DNA from: Chloroflexota bacterium
GTDB taxonomy: Bacteria > Chloroflexota > Chloroflexia > Thermomicrobiales > JADLAZ01
Reading direction: 5' to 3'
DNA: 20,828 bases
Assembly (NCBI GenBank): GCA_020849725.1
Contig: JADLAZ010000235.1
Location: forward strand, 1 to 20,828
The notes under the pieces were generated by a model. It did not search any database and was not told the origin of the DNA. It saw only the letters and a list, made by a program, of their open reading frames with translations. The translations under genes were made by a program, and so were the position numbers. Shown piece by piece: positions 13,028-20,702 of this stretch (positions are counted from its first letter, which is position 1; every line of letters begins with the position of its first letter).

Positions 13028-14644
13028 CTAGAGCTCGACCGTGCGCGCGGCCGGGGCCGGCCGGGCCTCGTCCTCCTCGCCGTCGGCGCTGGCGATGCCG
13101 TGGCCGCGCGCCCAGGCCCGCAGCGCCTCGATCTCCTCGGCCCGCACCGCCGACAGCGGCCGGATGCCGCGCGCCGCCCGCACCAGATCGACGGTGTCGA
13201 CCTCGCGCCCGGCGGCGAAGGCCTGTGCCAGCCCCTCCTTGATCGCCGCCGCCAGCTCGGCGCCGCTGAAGCCCGCGGTCAGTTCGGCCAGCGCCGCCAG
13301 GTCGAAGGTTTCCGGCGTGCGGCCCACCCGGCGCAGGTGGACGGCCAGGATCGCCTGCCGCGCCGCCGGGCGCGGCAGGTCGACGAACAGGACGTGGTCG
13401 AAGCGCCCGTGGCGGATCTGCTCCGGGGCCAGCGCGCGCACGTCGTTGGCGGTGGCGAAGACGAGCACCTCCTCCTGGTCGGCCATCCAGGCCAGGAAGC
13501 TGCCGATGGTGCGCGCCGTCTCGCCGCCGTCGCTGGCGTTCGAGGAGGCCAGCCCGCCCAGCGCCTTCTCGAACTCGCTGACGCCGAGGATGCAGCGGAC
13601 GGTGGTGGCGATCTGGAGCGCCTGCTTGACCTCCTGATGGGCTTGGCCGACGACGCCGCCGCGCGCGCCCATGACGGCGGCGAAGTCGAGGTCGAGGAGG
13701 GGGAGCCCCAGCACCGCCGCGGCGACGCGCTTGCACAGGTCCTTGCCGCACCCCGGCAGCCCGACCAGCAGGATGCCCTTCTCACGTGGCAGGCCATAGG
13801 CGCGCGCTTCGGGCGTGAAGCTAGCCGCGACGCGCTCCAGCAACCGGGTGAGCGCCGGGTAGCCGGCGAACCGGTCGGGCGGCTCGGGCTCGACGTAGGT
13901 GAGCGAGCCAGAGCGACGGATGGCATCGCGCTTCTCGCGCAGGAAGAGCGGCACGGCCGCAGCGTCGAGCCGGCGCTGGGCCACCACCGACCGCGCGATC
14001 AGGTTGTCGATCTCGCCCAGCGTCAGGCCGAGCAGCGCCCGGACGATTGGCGCGCGCTCGGCCGGCGACAGTGTCGACTGAGCGATGTCGGGGACGGCGG
14101 CGTAGCGCTCGACCTCGCCGGCCAGGAAGGCGTCGACCTCGGCCCGGTCGGGCAGCGGCAGCGGCAGCACCTTGACCTCGCGCGCCAGCGTCGGCAGGTG
14201 CGGCCAGGCGACGCCGACGAGCACCACCGTCGGGCCGCCCTTGCGCCCCTTAAGCGCGAAGGCCAGCTCGCGCAGCTGGCGGGCGAGCAACGGCTCCTCC
14301 TGGCCGTAGGGGGTCAGGTGAGGCGCGAAGTCGGCCAGGACGAACAGGCCGGCTGACGCGCCGTCGATGTGGGTCAGGATCTCGACCGGGGCGTCGGCGC
14401 CGGCAACGGGCTGCTCGTCGCCGCCGAGTGCCAGGCGGCGCAGGCCGCGCGCGATGCTCCACAGGAAGATCGGCTTGTCGCGCTGGCGCGGCAGGGCGGC
14501 GACGGCCTGGACGAGCGCCAGGGCGCGCTCTTCTTCCGGCGTCTCCAGCGCGATGAGCGGGTAGCGGGCGCGGATGAGCTGGTCGAGCTCGGTCACGAGC
14601 GACGCGAGCTGCGGCAGGTCGTGGGTGACAGTCCCGTCCGTCAT
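13028..14644 (-). CDS. Ycf46-like AAA protein with altered Walker A and B
   Basis: A 538-residue protein with the Ycf46/SpoVK-like AAA layout. The N-terminal half (1-250) is the family's partner domain (RYPLIALETPEEERALALV; a degenerate P-loop-like fold), the AAA core is about 255-440, and the lid is about 440-510. Key positions: the Walker A region reads GLPGCGKD (295-302), with D302 in place of Ser/Thr; Walker B reads CILGVSEFEKAL (351-362), with S356 in place of the Mg-binding Asp and E357 kept. Sensor 1 ATAND (N400) and the arginine-finger motif RHGRFD (411-416) are intact. ATP may be bound but hydrolysed poorly. ATG 14644 has GAGGAG at 9 nt. It sits between the coiled-coil gene and DUF1257. 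Confidence 0.92.
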   Translation of the reverse strand: MTDGTVTHDLPQLASLVTELDQLIRARYPLIALETPEEERALALVQAVAALPRQRDKPIFLWSIARGLRRLALGGDEQPVAGADAPVEILTHIDGASAGLFVLADFAPHLTPYGQEEPLLARQLRELAFALKGRKGGPTVVLVGVAWPHLPTLAREVKVLPLPLPDRAEVDAFLAGEVERYAAVPDIAQSTLSPAERAPIVRALLGLTLGEIDNLIARSVVAQRRLDAAAVPLFLREKRDAIRRSGSLTYVEPEPPDRFAGYPALTRLLERVAASFTPEARAYGLPREKGILLVGLPGCGKDLCKRVAAAVLGLPLLDLDFAAVMGARGGVVGQAHQEVKQALQIATTVRCILGVSEFEKALGGLASSNASDGGETARTIGSFLAWMADQEEVLVFATANDVRALAPEQIRHGRFDHVLFVDLPRPAARQAILAVHLRRVGRTPETFDLAALAELTAGFSGAELAAAIKEGLAQAFAAGREVDTVDLVRAARGIRPLSAVRAEEIEALRAWARGHGIASADGEEDEARPAPAARTVEL

Positions 14645-14718
14645 GCGTGTCTACTCCTCTCGATGTAGCTGTAGCCTCGCCGCCCGACGGCCGGGCGACG
14701 GGCGCGATTGGCTCATCT

Positions 14719-14755
14719 ATGAAATGACCGGACACATCATCCGGACAGCCGGTGG
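14719..14755. promoter_or_regulatory. Possible operator or promoter region before the AAA gene
   Basis: The 116-nt gap between the coiled-coil gene and the AAA gene has a locally AT-rich patch (14719-14740) and two CCGGACA direct repeats (14728-14734, 14741-14747; 13-bp period) flanked by an inverted ACCGG/CCGGT. No convincing -35/-10 pair was found, so the regulatory role is a guess. Confidence 0.3.
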
Positions 14756-14760
14756 CCGCA

Positions 14761-16056
14761 TCACAGCTCGACGGCGCCGGCGCGGCCGCCGTGGAGATCG
14801 GCCAGGCCGCGCGTGTAGGCGACGAGGTCGCTGACGCACCGCTCGATCGCCTCGCCGGCGGCCGCGGTGGCTGTCCTGGGCCGCCGGCGCCGCCCCGTGG
14901 TCGTCGCGGCCCGCTCCTCCAGCGCGGCGATCAGGCGGGCCAGGCCGTCGTCGCCCTCGAAGTTCATTAGTCTCAGGTAGTCAGCCAGCCGGCGCAGCTG
15001 GCGATACGAGGAGGCGGGCAGGCGGCCATGCTTCCGCAGCGCCGCCCCGACCGCCTCGGCGACCGCCGCCGTCTCGCGGTGGAGCTGCTCGGCCGCCTCG
15101 GCCAGCGGCGACAGGCGCTGCTCGACCATCCGCTCGACCAGCCGCCGCTCGGCCTCGACCCGAAGGTGATGCATCAGTCTGGCCGCCTCAGCGTCGCGGG
15201 TCTGCGCCTCCTGCTCGGCGAAGAGCCGCGCCTGGGCGGCCTGGGCCGCGCCGTCGGCCTCGATGCGGGCGATCTCGACCTGCCGGCGGGTCGTGATGGC
15301 CCGCCGCTGCTCCGCCGCCAGCTCACTCCCGAGTTGGAAGACGCCGACCTCCAGCCGCAGGGCGATGCGCTCGCGGATGGCCGCGCGCGTGGGGAGGGCG
15401 GCGTGGAAGGCGGCCGGCAGGCGGCGGTCGAAGTCGGGTGGGACGGCGTGGCCGGTGGCTGCCAGCCGGCGGGCCGAGTCGGCGGCCAGGCGGCCGAGCG
15501 CCAGGCCGGCCTCGCCGACAATCCGGTCGTAGTCGGCGACGACGGCCGCCTTGGCCGCCTCCAGCTCGGCCTGGAGCGCCAGGAACTGCCGGTGGAAGCG
15601 GACGACTGCCGTCGCCGGCACCCAGCGGTAGGCGGCCGTGCCGAGGATGGCCTCGACAAGGGCGAAGCGGAAGCTGTGGCGGCGCAGCAGGTCGTGGCCG
15701 GCGCCGAGCAGGCGGGCGAGCGGGCGGGCGTGGCGCTCCGGCAGCAGCCGGCAGGTCGGCGGGGCGAAGCCGACAGCGGCGTCGGGCGGCAGGACGACGC
15801 CGAGCAGATCCCAGCCGAGTTGGACGGTCAACAGGCCGGCGCCGTGGGCGGTGACGTCGAGGAAGATCCCCTCCTCGGCCAGGATCGACAGGTCGAAGGG
15901 CAGCCGCCGGACGGCAGGCGGCGCCAGCCCGAGCGCGGCGGCGGCCCGCCCGGCGCGCTCGGCGTAGGTGTCCGGGCCGTCGCCGGTGTCCGGCAGCAGC
16001 GTGATCTCGCTGGCCGGCGCGGGCGCCGGCTCGACGATGGGCGAGATGAGCGTCAT
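14761..16056 (-). CDS. Coiled-coil protein, possibly DUF3150-like
   Basis: A 431-residue protein without a sure family. Its middle (about 55-180) has strands and helices followed by GHDLLRRHSFRFALVEAILGTAAYRWVPATAVVRFHRQFLALQAELEAAKAAVVADYDRIV; this order recalls DUF3150 proteins of phages and accessory elements, which are often encoded beside AAA ATPases, but the match is by eye only. Residues about 235-330 are a long charged coiled coil (EIARIEADGAAQAAQARLF..), and the C-terminus is helical. ATG 16056 overlaps the primase stop as ATGA and has AGGAGG at 7 nt. It may be a scaffold or AAA partner. Position directly between primase and AAA genes makes a link to DNA processing plausible. Confidence 0.8.
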   Translation of the reverse strand: MTLISPIVEPAPAPASEITLLPDTGDGPDTYAERAGRAAAALGLAPPAVRRLPFDLSILAEEGIFLDVTAHGAGLLTVQLGWDLLGVVLPPDAAVGFAPPTCRLLPERHARPLARLLGAGHDLLRRHSFRFALVEAILGTAAYRWVPATAVVRFHRQFLALQAELEAAKAAVVADYDRIVGEAGLALGRLAADSARRLAATGHAVPPDFDRRLPAAFHAALPTRAAIRERIALRLEVGVFQLGSELAAEQRRAITTRRQVEIARIEADGAAQAAQARLFAEQEAQTRDAEAARLMHHLRVEAERRLVERMVEQRLSPLAEAAEQLHRETAAVAEAVGAALRKHGRLPASSYRQLRRLADYLRLMNFEGDDGLARLIAALEERAATTTGRRRRPRTATAAAGEAIERCVSDLVAYTRGLADLHGGRAGAVEL

Positions 16057-17207
16057 CGTGATACCTCCTGCAAGGGCGCACGTCCGATGGGCGTGCGCCC
16101 CGCGACGCGGTGGCTGGCCGTGGCGACGGCCAGATCGGGCGGGAGCAGCGCGGCGAGGTGGGCGCGTCCGTCGGGGAGGGTAGCGAGGTCGCCGACGTCC
16201 TTGGCCCCGGCCGGCACGGCGACCGGCGTCGCGCGTTGGCCGAGCGCCGCCGCCAATGCCGCGGTGGCGCGCTGGCCGGCCTCGTCGGCGTCGAAGAGCA
16301 ACCAGACTTGCTGGAAGCGCGCGAGCGCCGCCGCCTGCGCCCGCGTCCAGCCGGCGCCGCCGAGCGCGACGGCCGGCCAGCCCCAGGCGTCGAGCAGCAG
16401 CAGGTCGAAGATGCCTTCGACGACGACCACCCGGTCGCGCTGCGGCGGCAGGCGGCCGAGGCCGAGCAGCGGGCGCGGGCCGGGCAGCGAGTCGAAGCGG
16501 CGGGCGGCGGGATCGGCGGCGCCGGGCAGCAGCCGGCCGGTGAGCCAGGTCGGACGGCCGGCGACGAGGTCCGGGATGACGACGCGACCGGCGAACCGCT
16601 CGCGACCGTCCCGGCCGAGCAGGCCGAGCCGGCGGAAGGGGAGCGACGAGGTGCGTCGCCGGCGCAGCTCGGCGGCCAGCCCGCCGCCCAGGCCGAGCCG
16701 CCAGCGGTCAACGGTCGCCCGGTCGAGGCCGCGGCCGGCCAGGTAGGCGCGGGCGGCCGGGTCGCGCGCCAGCCGGCCGGCGTAGTGGTCGACCGCCAGC
16801 GCCAGCGCCGCGCCGAGCACCGGGTCGGACGCGGCCAGCGGCGTCGCCGGCGACGCCAGCGGCGGCGCGCGCGGGGCAGGGCGGGCCGGTCGCCGGGCCG
16901 CGAGCGGCGGCGGGCCGCCGGTCAGCGCCGCGACCGCCGCCACGAAGGGCAGCCCCTCGATCGCCGCCACCAGGTCGATCACGTCGCCGCCGCTCCGGCA
17001 GCCGAAGCAGTGGTAGCGACCCTGGTCGGCGTAGACGACGAAGGAGGGGTCACGGTCGCGCGCGTGGCCGGGCAGCGGGCAGCGGGCCAGCAGCCGGCCC
17101 CGACCGGCTGGGCGCAGGGCGACGCCGTAGCGCCGGGCGGCGGTCGCCGCCAGCGGGTGGGCGCGCTTGACGGCATCGACGTCGATGCGGGGCAGAGCTC
17201 GGATCAT
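16053..17207 (-). CDS. Short DnaG-like primase (CHC2 zinc finger plus Toprim)
   Basis: Synthesises RNA primers for DNA replication if active. The 384-residue product has a CHC2 zinc-binding domain (C43, H48, C67, C70 in RCPLPGH..YHCFGCRSGGDVIDLV) and a Toprim core: VVVVEGIFDLLLL (E264, D268), then VWLLFDADEAGQRA (D306, D308). It lacks the C-terminal helicase-binding domain of the ~600-residue housekeeping DnaG, so it resembles primases of plasmids and phages. ATG 17207 is chosen for AGGAG at 9 nt and because the next 35 residues are the usual helix before the zinc finger; the frame upstream is rich in R and P. It begins 14 nt after the helicase stop and ends in an ATGA overlap with the next gene. 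Confidence 0.92.
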   Translation of the reverse strand: MIRALPRIDVDAVKRAHPLAATAARRYGVALRPAGRGRLLARCPLPGHARDRDPSFVVYADQGRYHCFGCRSGGDVIDLVAAIEGLPFVAAVAALTGGPPPLAARRPARPAPRAPPLASPATPLAASDPVLGAALALAVDHYAGRLARDPAARAYLAGRGLDRATVDRWRLGLGGGLAAELRRRRTSSLPFRRLGLLGRDGRERFAGRVVIPDLVAGRPTWLTGRLLPGAADPAARRFDSLPGPRPLLGLGRLPPQRDRVVVVEGIFDLLLLDAWGWPAVALGGAGWTRAQAAALARFQQVWLLFDADEAGQRATAALAAALGQRATPVAVPAGAKDVGDLATLPDGRAHLAALLPPDLAVATASHRVAGRTPIGRAPLQEVSR

Positions 17208-17221
17208 GGCACTCGCTCCTT

Positions 17222-19117
17222 TCAGTCGGCATCGATGACGGCGACGGACGCGGGCGGCAGCTGCGCCAGGAAGCGCGACGGGCGCATCGCCGTCGGGCCG
17301 TGCGGGCCGCGCCGGCGCCGGCAGTGGCGGAGGTAGAGGTGGCGGCGGGCGCGGGTGAGGGCGACGTAGGCGATGTGCCGCTCGGCGCGCAGCGCCGCCG
17401 GGTCGGCCAGGGCGCGGGCGTCGGGCAGGACGCCGTCGTCGAGCCCGATCGCGAAGACGACCGCCCACTCCAACCCCTTCGCGGCGTGCACCGTCGACAG
17501 CGTGACCGCATCGGCGCCCCCGTCGGCGGGGAGATCGTCGGCGAGCAGGTCGGCCAGCCAGGCGTCGAGCGGTCCGCCGGCATCGGCCAGCGCCCGCAGG
17601 TCGTCGATCGCCGCCAGTGGCTCGGCCGCCTGGCGGTCGCGGCGCAGCCGGTCGAGGAGGCCCGCGGCGTCCAGCACCGCATCGACCAGTGCCGGCGAAA
17701 CGCGGCCGGCCGCCGTCCGGCAGGGCGCCAGCGCGTCCAGCAGCCGCCGCAAGCCGGCCGCTTGCCCGGTCCCGGCGGCGCCGAGCGCGCGGTCGAGGCG
17801 GTCGGCCAGCGCCGTGATGGCCGCCAGGTCGACCGGCGCGGCGGCGTCGATCGCCTCGGCCAGCAGCCGCAGCCCGTGGTCGGGCTCGGCCAGGACGCGG
17901 CGCCAGGCGGCGACGTCGTCCGGGTCGGCCACCAGCCGCAGGTAGGCCAGCGCCTCAGCCGCCGCGCCAGCGGCGAGCAGGTCGCCGGCCGGCCGGCGCG
18001 CCCGGTGGGGGATGCCCGCCGCGCGCAGGGCGGCGGCGATGGGCTGGCGCTGGGCATGCGCGCGGTAGAGCACGGCCGCCTCGGCCCAAGCGGCTAGCTC
18101 GCCCGCGGCGCGCAGCCGGCCCAACTCGCCGGCGATCCAGGCCGCCTCGTCCGCCTCGTCGCGGCTGCGACGCAGGACCACGGGCGGCCCGGCGCCGCCG
18201 GCCGCCACCTGGGGGTGGGCATAGGGCAGATCGGCCACCAGCGCGTTGGTCGCGGCGACGAGCGGCGCGGTCGCCCGGTAGTTGGCGTCGAGCGCGACGT
18301 GGCATGCACCGGGGAAGGCGGCGGCGAACTCGTCGAGCCGGCGTGGATCGGCGCCGCGGAAGCCGTAGATGCACTGGCAGGCGTCACCGACGACGGTGAG
18401 GTTGCCGTGCGCGCCCGTCAAGAGCCGCGCCAGGCGGAACTGGTCGCGGCAACTGTCCTGGAACTCGTCGACGAGGATGTGGCGGTAGGCGGCCTGCAGC
18501 AGCGCCAGGCCCGCGGGATGCGCCTCGAGGATGCGCGGCGGCAGGGTGACCATGGCCGCGAAGTCGATGGCGTTGCGCCGCCGGAGCAGCTCCTCATAGG
18601 CGCCGGCGAGCGCGGGCAGGTCGAGCGGCAGGCCGTCGGCAGCGTCGGTCACGCCGAGTCGCCAGCGGGCCAGCCGGTCGGCGAGCGCCGCCGGCGGCAG
18701 CGGCGGCGCGGCGATGCCCAGCCGCCGCAGCGCCTCGCCGGCGACGAGCGCGGCGTCGGGGCCGGCGTAGACGGCCAGCCGGCCGGGGCGGTAGCCAGCC
18801 GCCGCCGGCCACTGGAGGATGATGCGGCGGCCGAGGGCGTGGTAGGTGGTGGCGAGGACGCGGCGGCCGTGCTCGGGCAGGCGCGCCGCCAACCGGGCCT
18901 GGAGCTCGGCCCGCGACCGGCGGCTGAAGGCGACCGCCAGGATGGCGTCCGGCGGGACGCCCCGCGCCGTGATCAGGTGGGCGATGCGCTCGACGATGAC
19001 GGTCGTCTTCCCCGCCCCCGGCCCGGCGGCGACGAGCAGCGGCCCGTCGGGGGCCTCGACCGCCGCCCGCTGCCGCTCGTCCAGCGCGAACGGCGGCCGG
19101 TCGTCGCGGGCGGCCAC
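17222..19117 (-). CDS. UvrD/PcrA/Rep-like superfamily 1 DNA helicase
   Basis: An ATP-driven 3'-5' DNA helicase by family. In 631 residues: Q-motif LDERQRAAV (12-20), Walker A GPGAGKTT (32-39), motif Ia AVAFSRRSRAEL (61-72, where FTNKAA is usual), Walker B VDEFQDS (216-222), motif III GDACQCIYGFRGAD (244-257), motif IV NYRAT, motif V TVHAAKGLEW (542-551) and motif VI YVALTRARR (584-592). Motif III has C where Ser is common (QSIYGFRGA). It is about 100 residues shorter than UvrD and lacks the UvrD C-terminal tail. Start is GTG 19117, three bases after the stop of the upstream gene, without a strong Shine-Dalgarno, so translation is probably coupled. Acts with the primase encoded next, by context. 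Confidence 0.94.
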   Translation of the reverse strand: MAARDDRPPFALDERQRAAVEAPDGPLLVAAGPGAGKTTVIVERIAHLITARGVPPDAILAVAFSRRSRAELQARLAARLPEHGRRVLATTYHALGRRIILQWPAAAGYRPGRLAVYAGPDAALVAGEALRRLGIAAPPLPPAALADRLARWRLGVTDAADGLPLDLPALAGAYEELLRRRNAIDFAAMVTLPPRILEAHPAGLALLQAAYRHILVDEFQDSCRDQFRLARLLTGAHGNLTVVGDACQCIYGFRGADPRRLDEFAAAFPGACHVALDANYRATAPLVAATNALVADLPYAHPQVAAGGAGPPVVLRRSRDEADEAAWIAGELGRLRAAGELAAWAEAAVLYRAHAQRQPIAAALRAAGIPHRARRPAGDLLAAGAAAEALAYLRLVADPDDVAAWRRVLAEPDHGLRLLAEAIDAAAPVDLAAITALADRLDRALGAAGTGQAAGLRRLLDALAPCRTAAGRVSPALVDAVLDAAGLLDRLRRDRQAAEPLAAIDDLRALADAGGPLDAWLADLLADDLPADGGADAVTLSTVHAAKGLEWAVVFAIGLDDGVLPDARALADPAALRAERHIAYVALTRARRHLYLRHCRRRRGPHGPTAMRPSRFLAQLPPASVAVIDAD

Positions 19118-19120
19118 CGC

Positions 19121-19771
19121 TCACTGCCCGCCGAGGCCGAGGGGGTCGGCCGGCGACGGGGGCGACGGCACGGGCGGCAGCCCGTTGACGAGGGCGGCGC
19201 CGGCCGGGGACCGCGCCGCCAGGTCTGACCACGATGGGGAGCCGACGGCCGTCCGACGCCCGGCCGCGTCGATCGGCGGCGCGGGGGGCGCGGCGGGCGC
19301 CGGCAGCGTCCAGAGATTGGCGTCGCCCGGCTCCCACCAGGCCAGGTGGTCGAGGGCGGCGGTGAGCGTGGCGATGAGCTCGGCGTCGGCGACCGGCCGG
19401 CCGCGCCAGGTCGCTGCCAGCGTGATCACCGCCCGCGGCCGGCCGGCGATCGGGCGGACGGCGACGGTGGCGAGCAGGTGGCCGAGGTCGGCGAAGGCCG
19501 GCGGCGCGCCGACGAGCGGCAGGACGCGCACGCGGCAGGGGACGGCCGGCAAGCCGTCGTGAACGCGCTCGCTGGCGCGGAGGCCGCGCCGCACGACCCC
19601 GACCAGGCGACGCCGCTGACGGCGGTCGACGCCGGGGACGACGACGAGGACGCGGGCGGCGGCGGGGAAGCACCACTGCGCGAGGGCGCGGACACGCCCG
19701 GCCAGCCAGCGGCCAGCCCGGCAGCAGCCGCGGATCAGGTGGGAGACGTGCGAGCGACAGGTCGGCGTCAT
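19121..19771 (-). CDS. Protein of unknown function, first gene of the accessory operon
   Basis: A 216-residue product that I do not recognise. The N-terminus is basic and cysteine-containing (CRSHVSHLIRGCCRAGRWLAGRVRALAQW), residues 39-125 form alternating strands and helices (AARVLVVVPGVDRRQRRRLVGVVRRGLRASERV; LLATVAVRPIAGRPRAVITLAATWRGRPV), and the last 70 residues are proline-rich and low in complexity. ATG 19771 has AAGGAG at 7 nt. GTG 19912 is an in-frame alternative adding 47 residues, with GAGGAGG 12 nt upstream; third-position GC stays high across that stretch, so the longer form is possible. It ends 3 nt before the helicase GTG, which argues for coupled expression. Confidence 0.7.
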   Translation of the reverse strand: MTPTCRSHVSHLIRGCCRAGRWLAGRVRALAQWCFPAAARVLVVVPGVDRRQRRRLVGVVRRGLRASERVHDGLPAVPCRVRVLPLVGAPPAFADLGHLLATVAVRPIAGRPRAVITLAATWRGRPVADAELIATLTAALDHLAWWEPGDANLWTLPAPAAPPAPPIDAAGRRTAVGSPSWSDLAARSPAGAALVNGLPPVPSPPSPADPLGLGGQ

Positions 19772-20535
19772 GGCGGTCTCCTTCGGGACGATGCGGCGGC
19801 CATCGACGGTCGGTGTGAGCGGGGATGGCGCAGTGATCCGGGCGGAGCGCGCGCCGGCCGGTCGTGATCGGCGGGTGACGCGAACGGGCGTGCTGGCGAA
19901 GGCTGGCGGCACACGGCTGAGTTCCCTCCTCACAGAGAAGGGCGGCGCCCCGCACGAGAGCGCCGCCCTGTGGCGACCTGACGGACTGCATTGACGCGGT
20001 CGGGCAGCCGGCCGTGCACGTCGCCCGGAACGCGGGCGACCGGCCGGGGACGGGCGGCATTGATGACCACGGCGGCGCCCGTTGCCGGCCGCATGGCCAT
20101 GCAGCTGACGTCGACGCGCACTGATCAGCGGCGTCGATCGGTGAGGCGGCTGTCTCTCGCTCAGGCGGGGAGCGAGCGCCCGGCGCTCGTCATCGGGAGC
20201 GGCGCACCGACCTGCCAGGGAGGGCAGGACTCGTCGCATATCGCGCGTAGCCTACCCGGCGGCGTCGACGGCCGTCCGAGCGCCGACCAAGGCCGGGCGA
20301 AGACCGCCGGGGGCGGCGGAGGGGTCGGGCGGTCATCGGATCGCGAGGCCGTCGGATCAGCGCGCTGGCTTGCCATCCGAGCGCACTGGGCATGGTCGGA
20401 ATCGCGCGTCCTCGACGGCGAATCGCGATGCGACTATCCATACAGTAACAAAGGATTCTGGTACCGACGCTGCAGGCTCGGCGGCTCCTCTTATCTACCC
20501 GCGAACGAGCTCGTCCGGAAGTCAACCAGCAGGGA
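19772..20535. other. Non-coding leader and spacer upstream of the accessory operon
   Basis: About 760 nt with no gene I can support. Nearest the operon are the Shine-Dalgarno at 19925-19931 and the hairpin at 19939-19969. Farther out are minor hairpins (CCTGCC/GGCAGG at 20211-20228) and a relatively AT-rich spot at 20430-20460 (CATACAGTAACAAAGG). I found no convincing promoter, although one must lie here if the operon is expressed. Confidence 0.6.
19939..19969 (-). promoter_or_regulatory. Strong hairpin in the operon leader
   Basis: A perfect 10-bp stem AGGGCGGCGC/GCGCCGCCCT with an 11-nt loop. Read on the minus strand it is followed by TCTCTGTGAGGAGG, so it sits about 7 nt before a strong Shine-Dalgarno. 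It could be a weak terminator/attenuator or a structure that controls translation. Confidence 0.5.
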
Positions 20536-20702
20536 GTCGTCGCGGCCACCTTCGCCGACGACAACGGCAGCCGGCTGACTCGCACCGTCGGCGGAGCGAC
20601 GACCACCGGCAGCGGCGGTGCCGAGCACCGGCTGATGGCCCTGGGGCACCACGACTTACGCCTACGCGTCCCAGTGATGCTCGCGCTGTACGGACGCCAC
20701 CA
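20536..20702 (+). pseudogene. Degraded YD/RHS-repeat fragment
   Basis: In one frame 20548-20607 reads TFADDNGSRLTRTVGGATTT, close to the YD-repeat consensus of RHS-type surface or toxin proteins (DxNGNRLTRTVGGTTT). In a second frame, 20645-20677 reads GTTTYAYASQ followed by TGA, the expected next part of such a repeat. No start codon with a Shine-Dalgarno and no long frame joins them. I read this as the frameshifted remnant of an RHS-like gene, cut on the right by the putative insertion sequence. Confidence 0.5.

Noticed and set aside
13100..14356. Plus-strand frame of 418 codons
   Set aside because: Antisense to the AAA gene; Q/R/G-rich with no domain.
15028..16746. Long plus-strand open frame of 572 codons
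   Set aside because: It is antisense to the coiled-coil and primase genes, rich in R, Q, G and P, and without recognisable motifs; long antisense frames are expected at this GC content.
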